58,995 nucleotides of DNA from Sphingomonadales bacterium (GTDB taxonomy: Bacteria > Pseudomonadota > Alphaproteobacteria > Sphingomonadales > Sphingomonadaceae): NCBI GenBank assembly GCA_027489365.1, contig JAIXZV010000320.1:1-58995 (forward strand), given 5' to 3'. A program made the translations under genes and the position numbers. This document shows, piece by piece, positions 48,173 through 55,962 of this stretch. Within the stretch, counting starts at the first letter, position 1, and each line of letters starts with the position of its first letter. The notes below the pieces were generated by a model. It was not told where the DNA came from. It made no database searches and worked only from the letters and a program-made list of their open reading frames with translations.

Positions 48173-48292
48173 GGTTCGGTCCTTTGGTCGGGTTCGAGCG
48201 ATCAACAGGCGTGCGCCCGCGTGATGCGCGCGACGGCGCTGCGGCACGCGGCATCCGCCGCAGCGTGCTTACGCCGCTTGCGCGCAGCGATC

Positions 48293-48306
48293 TTGTTTTG
48301 GATCAA
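48293..48306. promoter_or_regulatory. Candidate FNR-type site upstream of the stress-protein gene
   Basis: On the minus strand it reads TTGATCCAAAACAA: a perfect TTGAT half-site and a one-mismatch second half (AACAA). It sits about 120 bases from the start at 48172. Being the third such site within 3.3 kb, it supports a local regulon, but it is weaker than the others. Confidence 0.45.
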
Positions 48307-48334
48307 ACGGCGCCGTCAGCGTTCCGACCGACCG

Positions 48335-50146
48335 CTACCCCCGCAGCGCGGCGATGCGCTGATCGACCCGGCGTTCGAGGATGGTGAGCGGCATCGCGCC
48401 TTCCTTCAATATGTCGTGGAACTGCTTCAGGTCGAATGTGTCGCCAAGCGCCGCCTGCGCTTTGGCGCGCGCGCGGGTCCACGCCATGTGGCCGACCTTG
48501 TAGCTGCAGGCTTGCCCGGCTTGCGTGCAATAGCGTTCGACCTCGCGTTGCGTGCGCGGGCGGGCGAAGCCGGTGGTGGCGACCATATAATCGGTTGCCT
48601 TTTCGCGGCTCCAGCGCTTGGCGTGGATGCCGGTGTCGACCACGAGGCGCACCGCGCGGAAGAGGAAGGATTGCAGGTATCCGGCGCGCTCCAGCGGGGA
48701 CGCATAAGCGTTCAGCTCATCGGCAAGCTGTTCGGCATAAAGCGCCCAGCCTTCGAAATAAGCCGAGAAGAAGCCGATCTTGCGCAGCGTCGGAATGTCC
48801 TTCGATTCCTGTGCGAGGCTGATCTGGAGGTGATGCCCCGGCACGCCTTCATGATAGGTGAGCGCGGGCAGCGTATATTTCGGCCAGTCGCCGACATCCT
48901 TCAGATTGACGAAATAGATCGCCGGGCGCGACCCGTCGAGCGAGGCGCGGTTGTAATAGCCGTTCGACGCGCCGTCCTGGATCTCGACCGGCACGGCGCG
49001 GATTTCGAGCGGTTGCGTCGGCACCGTGGCAAAGGCTTGCGGGAGCTTGGCGTACATCGCCTTCACCCCGGCGTTGAGCCCGGCGATCAGCTCGGCGCGG
49101 CCCTCGGCGGTGTTGGCATAGACCTGGTCGGGCGCGACGTTGAGCTGCGCCAGCCGCTCGCCGACGGTGCCATTGGTATAGCCTTGCGCGCGGAGAATCG
49201 TGTCGAGCTGCGCGGTGATCTCGGCGACTTGCTTCAGGCCGATTGCATGGACCTCGTCCGGTGTCATCGTCGTGGTCGTCGCCTGGGCGAGCGCCATCGC
49301 ATAGATCGCATCGCCGTTCGGCACGCGCCAGATGCCGTCGCCTGATTTGGTGGTCGGCTTCAGCCGCTCGATCAACGCGATCTGGCGGTCGAGCGCGGGA
49401 TAGATTTTGTCGCTGACGATCTTGGCGGCGCGGGTCTGCCACTCCCCGGCGATGCCCTTGGCGGCGGCGCGCTTGACCAGCGACTGCACGATGCTCGCGG
49501 TCTCGGCCGGTTGCTCGCGCAGCTTGCGCATCTGGCCGAGCGTCAGATCGAGCGACCAGGCGGGGGCGAGATAGCCGCGCTTCGCTTCCTCGGCTTGCAG
49601 CGTGCATTCCTGATCGAGCACGGCCGCGAACTGTTCGAGCCGCGAAAGGTATGCCTCGGCATCGGCCTGCGTCGCGATCGTGTGCGCGGTGTTGAGGAAA
49701 TCGGGGGTGGAGAAATAGGCGCCGCCCTGCTGGAAGATTCGGTACGGGCGGATCGGGCTGTCGATCCCGAAGCGGTCGGCCGAGGCGATTTGCGTGCCGA
49801 GCGAATAGCGCACGACTTCGAGATTGAGCTGGGCGGCGGGCGAAAGGTTCGCTGCGGGAAACTTCGCCAGCCGCGCGAGCGCTGCCTTGGTCTGCGCGAT
49901 GTCGGCCTGGCGCTTGGCGACGGTGCGCGGCGACAACATGCCCTTGGCGGCGGCACGCGGCCCCTTGTCGAGCCCGAGCGAGGTGGCGAGCTCGGGCGAG
50001 CGCGTCACCGCATCCTGAAAGATCCGCTCGAACTCGGCATTGAGCGCGGTGTCGCCGCTCCCCGCCGCCGCGAACGCGCGGGCGGGAATGAACGAAGCGG
50101 CCAGCGCCGCAGCGCCCCCCGATGCAAGCAACTCACGACGATCCAT
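48335..50146 (-). CDS. DUF885 family exported hydrolase
   Basis: A 603-residue protein. The start MDRRELLASGGAAALAASFI is a signal peptide of the Tat type (adjacent arginines followed by LL). The mature region has the DUF885 HExxxxH-like motif YHEGVPGHHLQ, YFEGWALYAEQL and RLVVDTGIHAKRW, marking a zinc-peptidase-like fold. DUF885 proteins include some peptidases, but the substrate here is unknown. ATG at 50146 is chosen because it begins the Tat motif. RidA lies 70 bases upstream in the same direction. Confidence 0.88.
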   Translation of the reverse strand: MDRRELLASGGAAALAASFIPARAFAAAGSGDTALNAEFERIFQDAVTRSPELATSLGLDKGPRAAAKGMLSPRTVAKRQADIAQTKAALARLAKFPAANLSPAAQLNLEVVRYSLGTQIASADRFGIDSPIRPYRIFQQGGAYFSTPDFLNTAHTIATQADAEAYLSRLEQFAAVLDQECTLQAEEAKRGYLAPAWSLDLTLGQMRKLREQPAETASIVQSLVKRAAAKGIAGEWQTRAAKIVSDKIYPALDRQIALIERLKPTTKSGDGIWRVPNGDAIYAMALAQATTTTMTPDEVHAIGLKQVAEITAQLDTILRAQGYTNGTVGERLAQLNVAPDQVYANTAEGRAELIAGLNAGVKAMYAKLPQAFATVPTQPLEIRAVPVEIQDGASNGYYNRASLDGSRPAIYFVNLKDVGDWPKYTLPALTYHEGVPGHHLQISLAQESKDIPTLRKIGFFSAYFEGWALYAEQLADELNAYASPLERAGYLQSFLFRAVRLVVDTGIHAKRWSREKATDYMVATTGFARPRTQREVERYCTQAGQACSYKVGHMAWTRARAKAQAALGDTFDLKQFHDILKEGAMPLTILERRVDQRIAALRG

Positions 50147-50216
50147 GGCATAACCCCTTGATAGACTGCGGGGTATCCTGCCGGGGTTTGCGCTCGCGCG
50201 CCAGTGGGGAGGCGGA

Positions 50217-50684
50217 TCAGGCCGTCGTGATCTGCACGATCGCATCGACCTCGACTGCCGCGCCGCGCGGGAGCGACGCAACGCCAACCGCGGCGCGGGC
50301 GTGTTTGCCGGCGTCGCCGAACAGCGCGACCATCAAGTCCGATGCACCATTGGCGACCTCGGGCTGGTCGGTGAAATCGGGGGTCGAATTGACGAACACG
50401 CCGAGTTTCACGATCCGCTCGACGCGGTGCAGCCCGCCGAGCGCGGCCTTGATCTGCGCGACCAGCATCAGCGCGCACGCCTGCGCGGCGGCGGTGCCCT
50501 CGGCGATATCGACGTTCTCGCCCAGCCGCCCGGTGATCACCGCGCCATCGCGGAACGGCAATTGCCCGGAAATGTGCAGCATCCCGTATGCATCGACGGT
50601 CGGCACATAAGAGGCGACGGGCGCGGCGGCGGCGGGGAGGGTGAGGCCGAGCTCGGCGAGCTTGCGGTCGACACGTTCGGTCAT
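50217..50684 (-). CDS. RidA/YjgF family protein
   Basis: A 155-residue trimeric-type protein that deaminates reactive enamine/imine intermediates. The signature VASYVPTVDAYGMLHISGQL, the VKLGVFVNSTPDF strand and ARAAVGVASLPRGAAVEVDA, with the conserved Arg near 130, are visible. It is longer than E. coli RidA (about 128) and belongs to the branch with extra N-terminal residues. Its ATG overlaps the HAD gene stop in ATGA form. Confidence 0.9.
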   Translation of the reverse strand: MTERVDRKLAELGLTLPAAAAPVASYVPTVDAYGMLHISGQLPFRDGAVITGRLGENVDIAEGTAAAQACALMLVAQIKAALGGLHRVERIVKLGVFVNSTPDFTDQPEVANGASDLMVALFGDAGKHARAAVGVASLPRGAAVEVDAIVQITTA

Positions 50685-51337
50685 GCGGAAATCCTTTCGG
50701 GAATAGTGGCGGTGGCGGGGGCCGGCACGCCGGCGGTGAAACGGTCGGTGATCCAGGCTTGCGCGGCTTGCCAATCGTCGATCCGCGCGTGTGCGTCGGC
50801 GGCGGGGGCGACGTGCGGGGCAAGGCTCGGCTCGGACACCATGTGGAGGCGGTGAACCTGCGGCGCGTGCTTCGCGACGGAGGCGTGATGCACCGCGAGA
50901 TCGTCGACGAACACAGTCACGGGATGGCCGAATTCGGCGACCAGCCGCGACACCGGATTGCCCTTGCCGCCGGTGTTGGTCTCGACCCGGTAATCCATGT
51001 CGTGGCCGAGCAATTGCGCGATGCGCGGTTCGCGATTGTGGTCGGCGAGATTGGTCAGGATCACGACATCGGCGATCTCCGACAAAGCGGCGAGCGCTTC
51101 GCGGGCGTGCGGCACCAGCGTCTGACGGCTCATCTCGTCGGGGAAGAAGCCGTGGAGGAGTTCCCACATCTCCTCCTGCGTCGGCGCAGCGCCACCATCG
51201 CGACGGCGCATACTCGAGGCGAAATCGCCGCCCTCGATCGCAAAGTCGATGTCGTGATGTTCGCGCAGCCACACGCCGAAATGCCGCACCATATGGAGCA
51301 GCACTTCGTCGCAATCGCAGATCAGCAGGCCCTTCAT
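50681..51337 (-). CDS. HAD superfamily hydrolase
   Basis: A 218-residue protein with HAD motif I CDCDEVL (nucleophile Asp), motif II VVILTNLAD, a Lys near GGKGNPV and motif IV VFVDDLAVHHASV. The cap contains an acidic stretch. It would act on a phosphorylated metabolite or phosphoprotein, which sequence does not reveal. Start ATG overlaps DUF3572 by ATGA and its end overlaps RidA, forming a coupled operon. Confidence 0.88.
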   Translation of the reverse strand: MKGLLICDCDEVLLHMVRHFGVWLREHHDIDFAIEGGDFASSMRRRDGGAAPTQEEMWELLHGFFPDEMSRQTLVPHAREALAALSEIADVVILTNLADHNREPRIAQLLGHDMDYRVETNTGGKGNPVSRLVAEFGHPVTVFVDDLAVHHASVAKHAPQVHRLHMVSEPSLAPHVAPAADAHARIDDWQAAQAWITDRFTAGVPAPATATIPERISA

Positions 51338-51615
51338 TCAAAATACTCCGGATCGAGCGCGGCACGCGCCGCGACGATCGCATTCGGGGATTCGCCGATG
51401 TCCTCGGCACAGGCGAGCAGATCGGGCTCGTAATTCTCAAGGAAGCCGAGCACCGCCGACAGCACGGCGGGTTCCCCGGCCCGCGCGCGCAGATCGTCGG
51501 GGTCGAGCCCGGTCGTGTCGAGCAAGCGTTGCGCGCGGTCCTGCTCGGCCAGCGTCCACACCAGGGCACGCAGCGCAATCTGATGCGGGTCGGGGTTTGT
51601 CTCTGGCGCGCGCAT
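51334..51615 (-). CDS. DUF3572 domain-containing protein
   Basis: A 93-residue protein (RAPETNPDPHQIALRALVWT, LGFLENYEPDLLACAEDIGE) matching DUF3572, which is found beside divK in many alphaproteobacteria and has no known role. The ATG at 51615 is divergent from divK with 15 bases between. Start choice: conserved part begins two residues after this ATG. Confidence 0.85.
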   Translation of the reverse strand: MRAPETNPDPHQIALRALVWTLAEQDRAQRLLDTTGLDPDDLRARAGEPAVLSAVLGFLENYEPDLLACAEDIGESPNAIVAARAALDPEYFE

Positions 51616-51630
51616 TGCGTAGGAAGCCCC

Positions 51631-52035
51631 ATGGACGAAGGAATGGTTGAAGGTTTGGCCGAGGTGGCAAAAAGGGTGCTCGTTGTCGAGGACAACGAAC
51701 TCAACCTGAAACTTTTCTGCGATCTGCTGCGTGCGCACGATCACGCGACCGAAGGGGTGCGCGACGGGCGCGAGGCGGTGGCGGCGGCACGCGCCTTTAT
51801 GCCCGATCTGATCGTGATGGATATCCAGCTGCCGCATGTCAGCGGCTACGATCTGATTGTGCAGTTGAAGGCCGATGCGGCTCTGCGCGCTATCCCGATC
51901 ATGGCAGTGACCGCTTATGCCGGGCGTGAGGATGAGGAACGGATTCGCGCGGCGGGGGCGGATGCCTATGTGTCGAAGCCGATTTCGCTGATGCGGTTTG
52001 TGGACGCGGTGCAGGCGTTGCTCAAAGCCGATTAG
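51631..52035 (+). CDS. divK: Single-domain response regulator DivK-like
   Basis: A receiver-only protein; DivK relays phosphate in the alphaproteobacterial cell-cycle pathway and steers CtrA activity. Residues from the 51631 start: acidic pair E20-D21, phospho-acceptor D64 in VMDIQLP, T94 and K116 in SKPIS. The block VLVVEDNELNLKLFCDLL closely resembles Caulobacter DivK. ATG at 51631 has AGGAAG 4-5 bases upstream; a GTG at 51664 would start where Caulobacter DivK starts, so the true start may be there. Neighbours DUF3572 and rpmG match the usual divK context. PleD is absent. Confidence 0.85.
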   Translation: MDEGMVEGLAEVAKRVLVVEDNELNLKLFCDLLRAHDHATEGVRDGREAVAAARAFMPDLIVMDIQLPHVSGYDLIVQLKADAALRAIPIMAVTAYAGREDEERIRAAGADAYVSKPISLMRFVDAVQALLKAD

Positions 52036-52071
52036 CGGCGCTAATCGGCGGTGCGCGTCAGCGCATTGGCA

Positions 52072-52203
52072 ACGCCGGACGGCGGACGGGCTATAGCCCG
52101 ATCCGACCGACGGCGTGGCTTTGCCATGCCGGGTTAGAAGATGTGAGAGGTATTAAACCCGCCGCGGCAAAGCCGCGTCGTCGGTCGTCGGCGTGCCGAC
52201 GCC
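52072..52203. repeat. Inverted copies of the GTCGGTCGGATCGG repeat family between divK and rpmG
   Basis: The segment 52072-52130 is the reverse complement of the repeat at 10921-10970. Downstream, 52166-52195 carries a further copy of the GGCAAAGCCG...TCGTCGGTCG part in the opposite direction, so the two form a large inverted pair around the sequence AGAAGATGTGAGAGG. The remaining part of the 219-base gap to 52254 shows no gene. Confidence 0.7.
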
Positions 52204-52254
52204 GGCCGGTAACGTTGGTGCTGCGCACCGCCCGGGCGTGGCCGGGCTCCAACG

Positions 52255-52422
52255 TTACTTAATTTTGGCTTCCTTGAACTCGACATGCTTGCGCACGACG
52301 GGATCGTACTTGCTGAAGCTCAGCTTCTCGGTCTTGGTGCGCGGGTTCTTCTTGGTGGTGTAGAAGAAGCCGGTGTCCGCCGTGCTGACGAGCTTGATCT
52401 TGACCGTGGTCGGCTTTGCCAT
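52255..52422 (-). CDS. rpmG: 50S ribosomal protein L33
   Basis: A 55-residue protein reading [20 protein letters not shown], then [16 protein letters not shown] and [18 protein letters not shown], the classic L33 pattern of the cysteine-free type, located in the large ribosomal subunit. The length is standard. Convergent-facing with divK across a repeat-rich gap. Confidence 0.97.
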   Translation of the reverse strand: MAKPTTVKIKLVSTADTGFFYTTKKNPRTKTEKLSFSKYDPVVRKHVEFKEAKIK

Positions 52423-52594
52423 GACCTGAATTCCTGTGATCTGAAAATGCAAAAGCGGCGAACCGGTCGCCGCTCTCAAGCGCTGCCCGATGGGCCAAGC
52501 AGGCCGCGATGTCAAGCCGCGTGCCCGATTCGCGGGGGGTTAAGCCGACCTTTACCCGTTCGGGCCTATAGTATGGGGGAGAGGGCCTTTCGTC

Positions 52595-52918
52595 ATGAGC
52601 GCTGCACATGCCACATCCCACACTGTTCAAAGCGATCTCGCCGCGCGAGTCGCCTTGATCGGCCGCCGCGCCCCGACCGCCTCCACTGCCAGCCTTGCCA
52701 CCGAAGTCGATGCAATTCGCGCGGCGGCGCTTGCGCATGGGCTGTATCCGGCGGTTGCCGTCACGCACGCGATCGAGGCGGCGCTGGCGCGGGGTGAGCG
52801 CGGGCCGCTGGTAACCGGCTGGCTGCACATTCTGCGCGATGCGGTGTCGTGCGACCGGCATGACGGCCCGGCCTGCGAAACCTATCTCGCCGCCTGCTCG
52901 GTTCGCCTGAGCGGCTGA
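52595..52918 (+). CDS. Hypothetical protein, 107 residues
   Basis: I do not recognise a family. The sequence is mostly helical and alanine-rich (LATEVDAIRAAALAHGLYPA, VAVTHAIEAALARGERG) with two cysteines near the C-terminus (CDRHDGPACETYLAACS) and no export signal. The ATG at 52595 is the first Met of the open stretch. It is followed by the GDT1-like membrane gene after 10 bases, so an operon is likely. Confidence 0.55.
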   Translation: MSAAHATSHTVQSDLAARVALIGRRAPTASTASLATEVDAIRAAALAHGLYPAVAVTHAIEAALARGERGPLVTGWLHILRDAVSCDRHDGPACETYLAACSVRLSG

Positions 52919-52928
52919 CGCGACAGCT

Positions 52929-53495
52929 ATGGATGCGCTGATGGCCGCGCTTGTCGCGGCGCTCCTGACCCAGGCGAGCGACCGCACGCCTTGGGCCGCA
53001 GCAGCGCTCGGCGATCGTTTTGCCAACAATAAAGGTGCTGTGATCGCCGCGAGCGCGCTGGCGCTCGCGCTCGGCAATGCGATCGGCGTTGTGGGCGGAA
53101 TGCTGGTCGCCCCGGCGCTCTCCCCCAATGCGCAGAATCTGTTGCTGGCGCTGGCGCTGGTGTCGGGCGGGGTGACCGCCTTCTGGCCGATCAAGCGCGA
53201 CAAGCCGCGCGGCTCGCGCGGGGGGGTGTTTCTGGTGACGCTGCTGACGATCGCGCTGCTCGGCTTCGGTGACCGGATGCAGTTCATCACCGCCGCGCTG
53301 GCGGCGCGCAGCGCGACGCCCGCGCTCGCCGCAGTCGGCGCAACGATTGGTGCGCTGGCGGTGGTCGTGCCCGCGACGCTGCTGGGCGAGGGCAAACTGC
53401 GCCGCTTGCCGACCAATCCACTCCGCCTGATCGCGGCGGCGTTGCTGACCGTCGCGGGGGTGGTGCAGGGGCTGGGGGCGTTGCGGCTGATTTAG
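52929..53495 (+). CDS. TMEM165/GDT1-like membrane protein with degenerate motifs
   Basis: A 188-residue protein with about six hydrophobic segments arranged as two repeats. The GDT1 family has two E-x-G-D-(K/R)-(S/T) motifs involved in Mn/Ca transport. Here the first reads QASDRTPW and the second LLGFGDRMQFI, so the acidic Glu is absent from both and only GDR is kept in the second. The family assignment is therefore tentative and a divergent or altered function is possible. Confidence 0.6.
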   Translation: MDALMAALVAALLTQASDRTPWAAAALGDRFANNKGAVIAASALALALGNAIGVVGGMLVAPALSPNAQNLLLALALVSGGVTAFWPIKRDKPRGSRGGVFLVTLLTIALLGFGDRMQFITAALAARSATPALAAVGATIGALAVVVPATLLGEGKLRRLPTNPLRLIAAALLTVAGVVQGLGALRLI

Positions 53496-53592
53496 CCGGT
53501 CGATCGCACCCATCGAAATTTGTGTCGGCAGGGTCGGACCCAATCGGCTATCGGATCGTTCCCGCAACGAACCATCTCACAGGAGACGTATT

Positions 53593-54084
53593 GTGGCCGC
53601 CGACGCACTCAAGACCCCGACCGATCTGAAGACCAACGCGACCAAGACCGTCGCCGAAGCGCTCAACGGCATCCTTGCGGACACGTTCGCGCTGTATCTG
53701 AAGACCAAGAATTTCCACTGGCACGTCTCCGGCCCGCACTTCCGCGACTATCATCTGATGCTCGACGAACAGGCCGCCGAAATCTTCGCCGGGACCGACG
53801 ACATTGCCGAGCGCGTGCGCAAGATCGGCAAGACGACGCTGCGCTCGATCGGAGACATCGCACGGCATCAGACGATCAAGGACAATGACGCCGATTTCGT
53901 CGCGCCCGATGACATGCTGAGCGAACTGCGCGACGATAACCTCGCGCTCGTCGTTGCCCTGCGCGAAGCCAAGGACATTGCCGACGAAGCCAAGGACAAT
54001 GCGACCAGCGCGGTAATCGACGACTGGACCGACCAGGCCGAACGCCGCGCCTGGTTCCTGTTCGAGGCCGGCCGCAAGGGCTGA
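53593..54084 (+). CDS. dps: Dps family DNA-protection/ferritin-like protein
   Basis: A 163-residue four-helix-bundle protein that forms a dodecamer, stores iron and protects DNA in stationary phase. The ferroxidase motif KTKNFHWHVSGPHFRDYHLMLDEQ shows H42, H44, D58 and nearby acidic residues. The basic N-terminal tail (ADALKTPTDLKTNATKTV) may aid DNA binding. Start is the GTG at 53593, with AGGAGA just upstream. Next gene is the DNA ligase, 54 bases on. Confidence 0.93.
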   Translation: MAADALKTPTDLKTNATKTVAEALNGILADTFALYLKTKNFHWHVSGPHFRDYHLMLDEQAAEIFAGTDDIAERVRKIGKTTLRSIGDIARHQTIKDNDADFVAPDDMLSELRDDNLALVVALREAKDIADEAKDNATSAVIDDWTDQAERRAWFLFEAGRKG

Positions 54085-54138
54085 TCTGTTCACACGGGCG
54101 CTGGCGGAACTCTCCGCTGGCGCCCATGTTGAACGCCT

Positions 54139-55785
54139 ATGCGCGCCTTTGCCGATCTTCTCGACCGTTTGATCTATACGCGGTCCCGCAACGCGAAGCT
54201 CAAACTCATTGTCGATTATCTGCGCGCGACGCCCGATCCCGATCGCGGCTGGGCGATGGCGGCGCTGACCGGCGAACTCGATTTGCCGGGGGTCAAGCCC
54301 GCCGTGATCCGCGCGCTGATCGAAGCGCGGGTCGATCCGGTGCTGTACCGGATGAGCCGCGATTATGTCGGCGATTCGGCCGAGACGATTGCGTTGCTGT
54401 GGCCGACCCCCACCAACCCGTTCGTTTCGAGCGCAGTCGAGAAACCGGCACTGGGGACAGGTTTCTCGACTTCGCTCGAAACGAACGGGGAATTGAGCAT
54501 CGCGCAGGCGGTCGATCGCCTCTCCGCGCTTTCCCGATCCGATGCGCCTGCGGTGCTCGCCGGAATGCTTGATCGGCTCGACGCCGACGAGCGTTTCGCC
54601 TTGCTCAAGATGGCAACCGGCGCATTGCGGATCGGCGTGTCGTCGCGCCTCGCCAAGACCGCGCTGGCGCAGGCTTTCGACCTCGATGTCGAAGCGGTCG
54701 AGGAAGTGTGGCACGGCATCGACCCGCCCTATACCGCGCTATTCGATTGGGCCGAGGGGCGGGGGAGCCAGCCGACCGCCGTCGACGTGCCGGTGTTCCG
54801 CCCGTTCATGCTCGCGCATCCGCTGGAGGAGTTGCGCGTCGATCTCGCCGATTATGCCGCGGAGCGGAAATGGGACGGGATTCGCGTGCAGATCGTCCAT
54901 GTTGCGGGACAGACCCGGCTGTACAGCCGGACCGGGGATGACATCACCGCGAGTTTCCCGGAAGTGGCGCGCGACTTCACGACCCCCGGCGTGCTCGATG
55001 GCGAGTTGATGGTGAAGGGCGATGCGCAAGGCGCTGCGACCGAGGAGGGCGGGGCGGCGAGCTTCAACGCGCTGCAACAGCGGTTGGGGCGGAAAGTCGT
55101 CTCGGCGAAGATGCTGGCCGAGGCACCGGCGTTCGTACGGCTTTACGATATCCTGTTCGATGGCGAGGAGGACCTCCGCGCCTTAGCGTGGTCGGACCGT
55201 CGCCAGCGGCTTGAGAGTTATGCGGCGCAACTCGATTCCGGCCGCTTCGATCTCAGCACGGTGATCGCGGCCGAGGATTTCACGGCGCTCGAAGGTATCC
55301 GTGCCGGGGCCCGCGATGCCGCGATCGAGGGGGTGATGCTCAAGCGCCGCGACTCCCCATATGTCGGCGGGCGCAAGACGGGCCTGTGGTACAAATGGAA
55401 GCGCGATCCGCTGACCGCCGATTGCGTGATGATGTATGCGCAGCGCGGCTCCGGGCGGCGGTCGTCTTTCTACAGCGATTACACCTTCGGCTGCTGGACC
55501 GAGAGCGGCGAGTTGCTGCCGGTCGGCAAGGCCTATTCGGGCATCACCGATGAGGAATTGAAGCTGCTCGACCAGTTCGTGCGCAACCATACGACCGGCC
55601 GCTTCGGCCCGGTGCGTGAGGTCGAGAAGACGCTGGTGCTGGAGATCGCGTTCGATTCGATCCACGATTCGAAGCGGCATAAATCGGGTGTCGCGATGCG
55701 CTTCCCCCGCATCGCCCGCATCCGCACCGACAAGCCTGCCGCGGAGGCCGATACGGTGGCGGCGCTCAAGCGGTTGATCGTCTGA
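54139..55785 (+). CDS. ATP-dependent DNA ligase (cisplatin-damage-response type) carrying an inserted repeat peptide
   Basis: A 548-residue ligase. The N-terminal helical DNA-binding domain is followed by the adenylation domain with the catalytic lysine K244 in the KxDG motif ERKWDGIRVQ, then RTGDDI, LDGELM, EGVMLKRRDSPY, and the OB-fold part with YKWKRDPLTADCVMMYAQRG. It resembles the ligase class grouped with DNA-damage helicase and exonuclease genes, none of which are seen nearby. Residues 94-117 (PFVSSAVEKPALGTGFSTSL and the next four) are encoded by a palindromic repeat and are not family sequence; without them the length would be about 524, the usual size. Confidence 0.92.
   Translation: MRAFADLLDRLIYTRSRNAKLKLIVDYLRATPDPDRGWAMAALTGELDLPGVKPAVIRALIEARVDPVLYRMSRDYVGDSAETIALLWPTPTNPFVSSAVEKPALGTGFSTSLETNGELSIAQAVDRLSALSRSDAPAVLAGMLDRLDADERFALLKMATGALRIGVSSRLAKTALAQAFDLDVEAVEEVWHGIDPPYTALFDWAEGRGSQPTAVDVPVFRPFMLAHPLEELRVDLADYAAERKWDGIRVQIVHVAGQTRLYSRTGDDITASFPEVARDFTTPGVLDGELMVKGDAQGAATEEGGAASFNALQQRLGRKVVSAKMLAEAPAFVRLYDILFDGEEDLRALAWSDRRQRLESYAAQLDSGRFDLSTVIAAEDFTALEGIRAGARDAAIEGVMLKRRDSPYVGGRKTGLWYKWKRDPLTADCVMMYAQRGSGRRSSFYSDYTFGCWTESGELLPVGKAYSGITDEELKLLDQFVRNHTTGRFGPVREVEKTLVLEIAFDSIHDSKRHKSGVAMRFPRIARIRTDKPAAEADTVAALKRLIV
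54417..54489. repeat. Palindromic element inserted in frame inside the DNA ligase gene
   Basis: The left arm is 54417-54445 (begins CCCGTTCGTTTCGAGCGCAG), and the right arm is 54461-54489 (ends CGCTCGAAACGAACGGG). They are reverse complements with a single mismatch over 29 bases, and the spacer is about 15 bases. The sequence family matches the intergenic copy at 37193-37272. It adds 24 codons between two helices of the N-terminal domain. Confidence 0.93.
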
Positions 55786-55796
55786 CCCGGCCCATA

Positions 55797-55885
55797 CCCC
55801 GTTCGCCCTGAGCTTGTCGAAGGGCTGTCCTTCCTTCGACAGGCCGGGGGAAGGGCAGTGCTTCGACAAGCTCAGCACGAACGGG
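55797..55885. repeat. Dispersed palindromic repeat, GAGCTTGTCGAAGGG family
   Basis: The left arm 55797-55824 (CCCCGTTCGCCCTGAGCTTG...) pairs with the right arm 55861-55885 (CTTCGACAAGCTCAGCACGA...). It follows the ligase stop codon. Other copies are at 9747-9833 and 38907-39000. Confidence 0.88.
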
Positions 55886-55962
55886 TGAAGTTGCGTGCTC
55901 CCCTCGACACAAGCGTTCAAGCGGTTACGCTGGCGTCAAAATTCAGATCCAAGGGGGACCCG

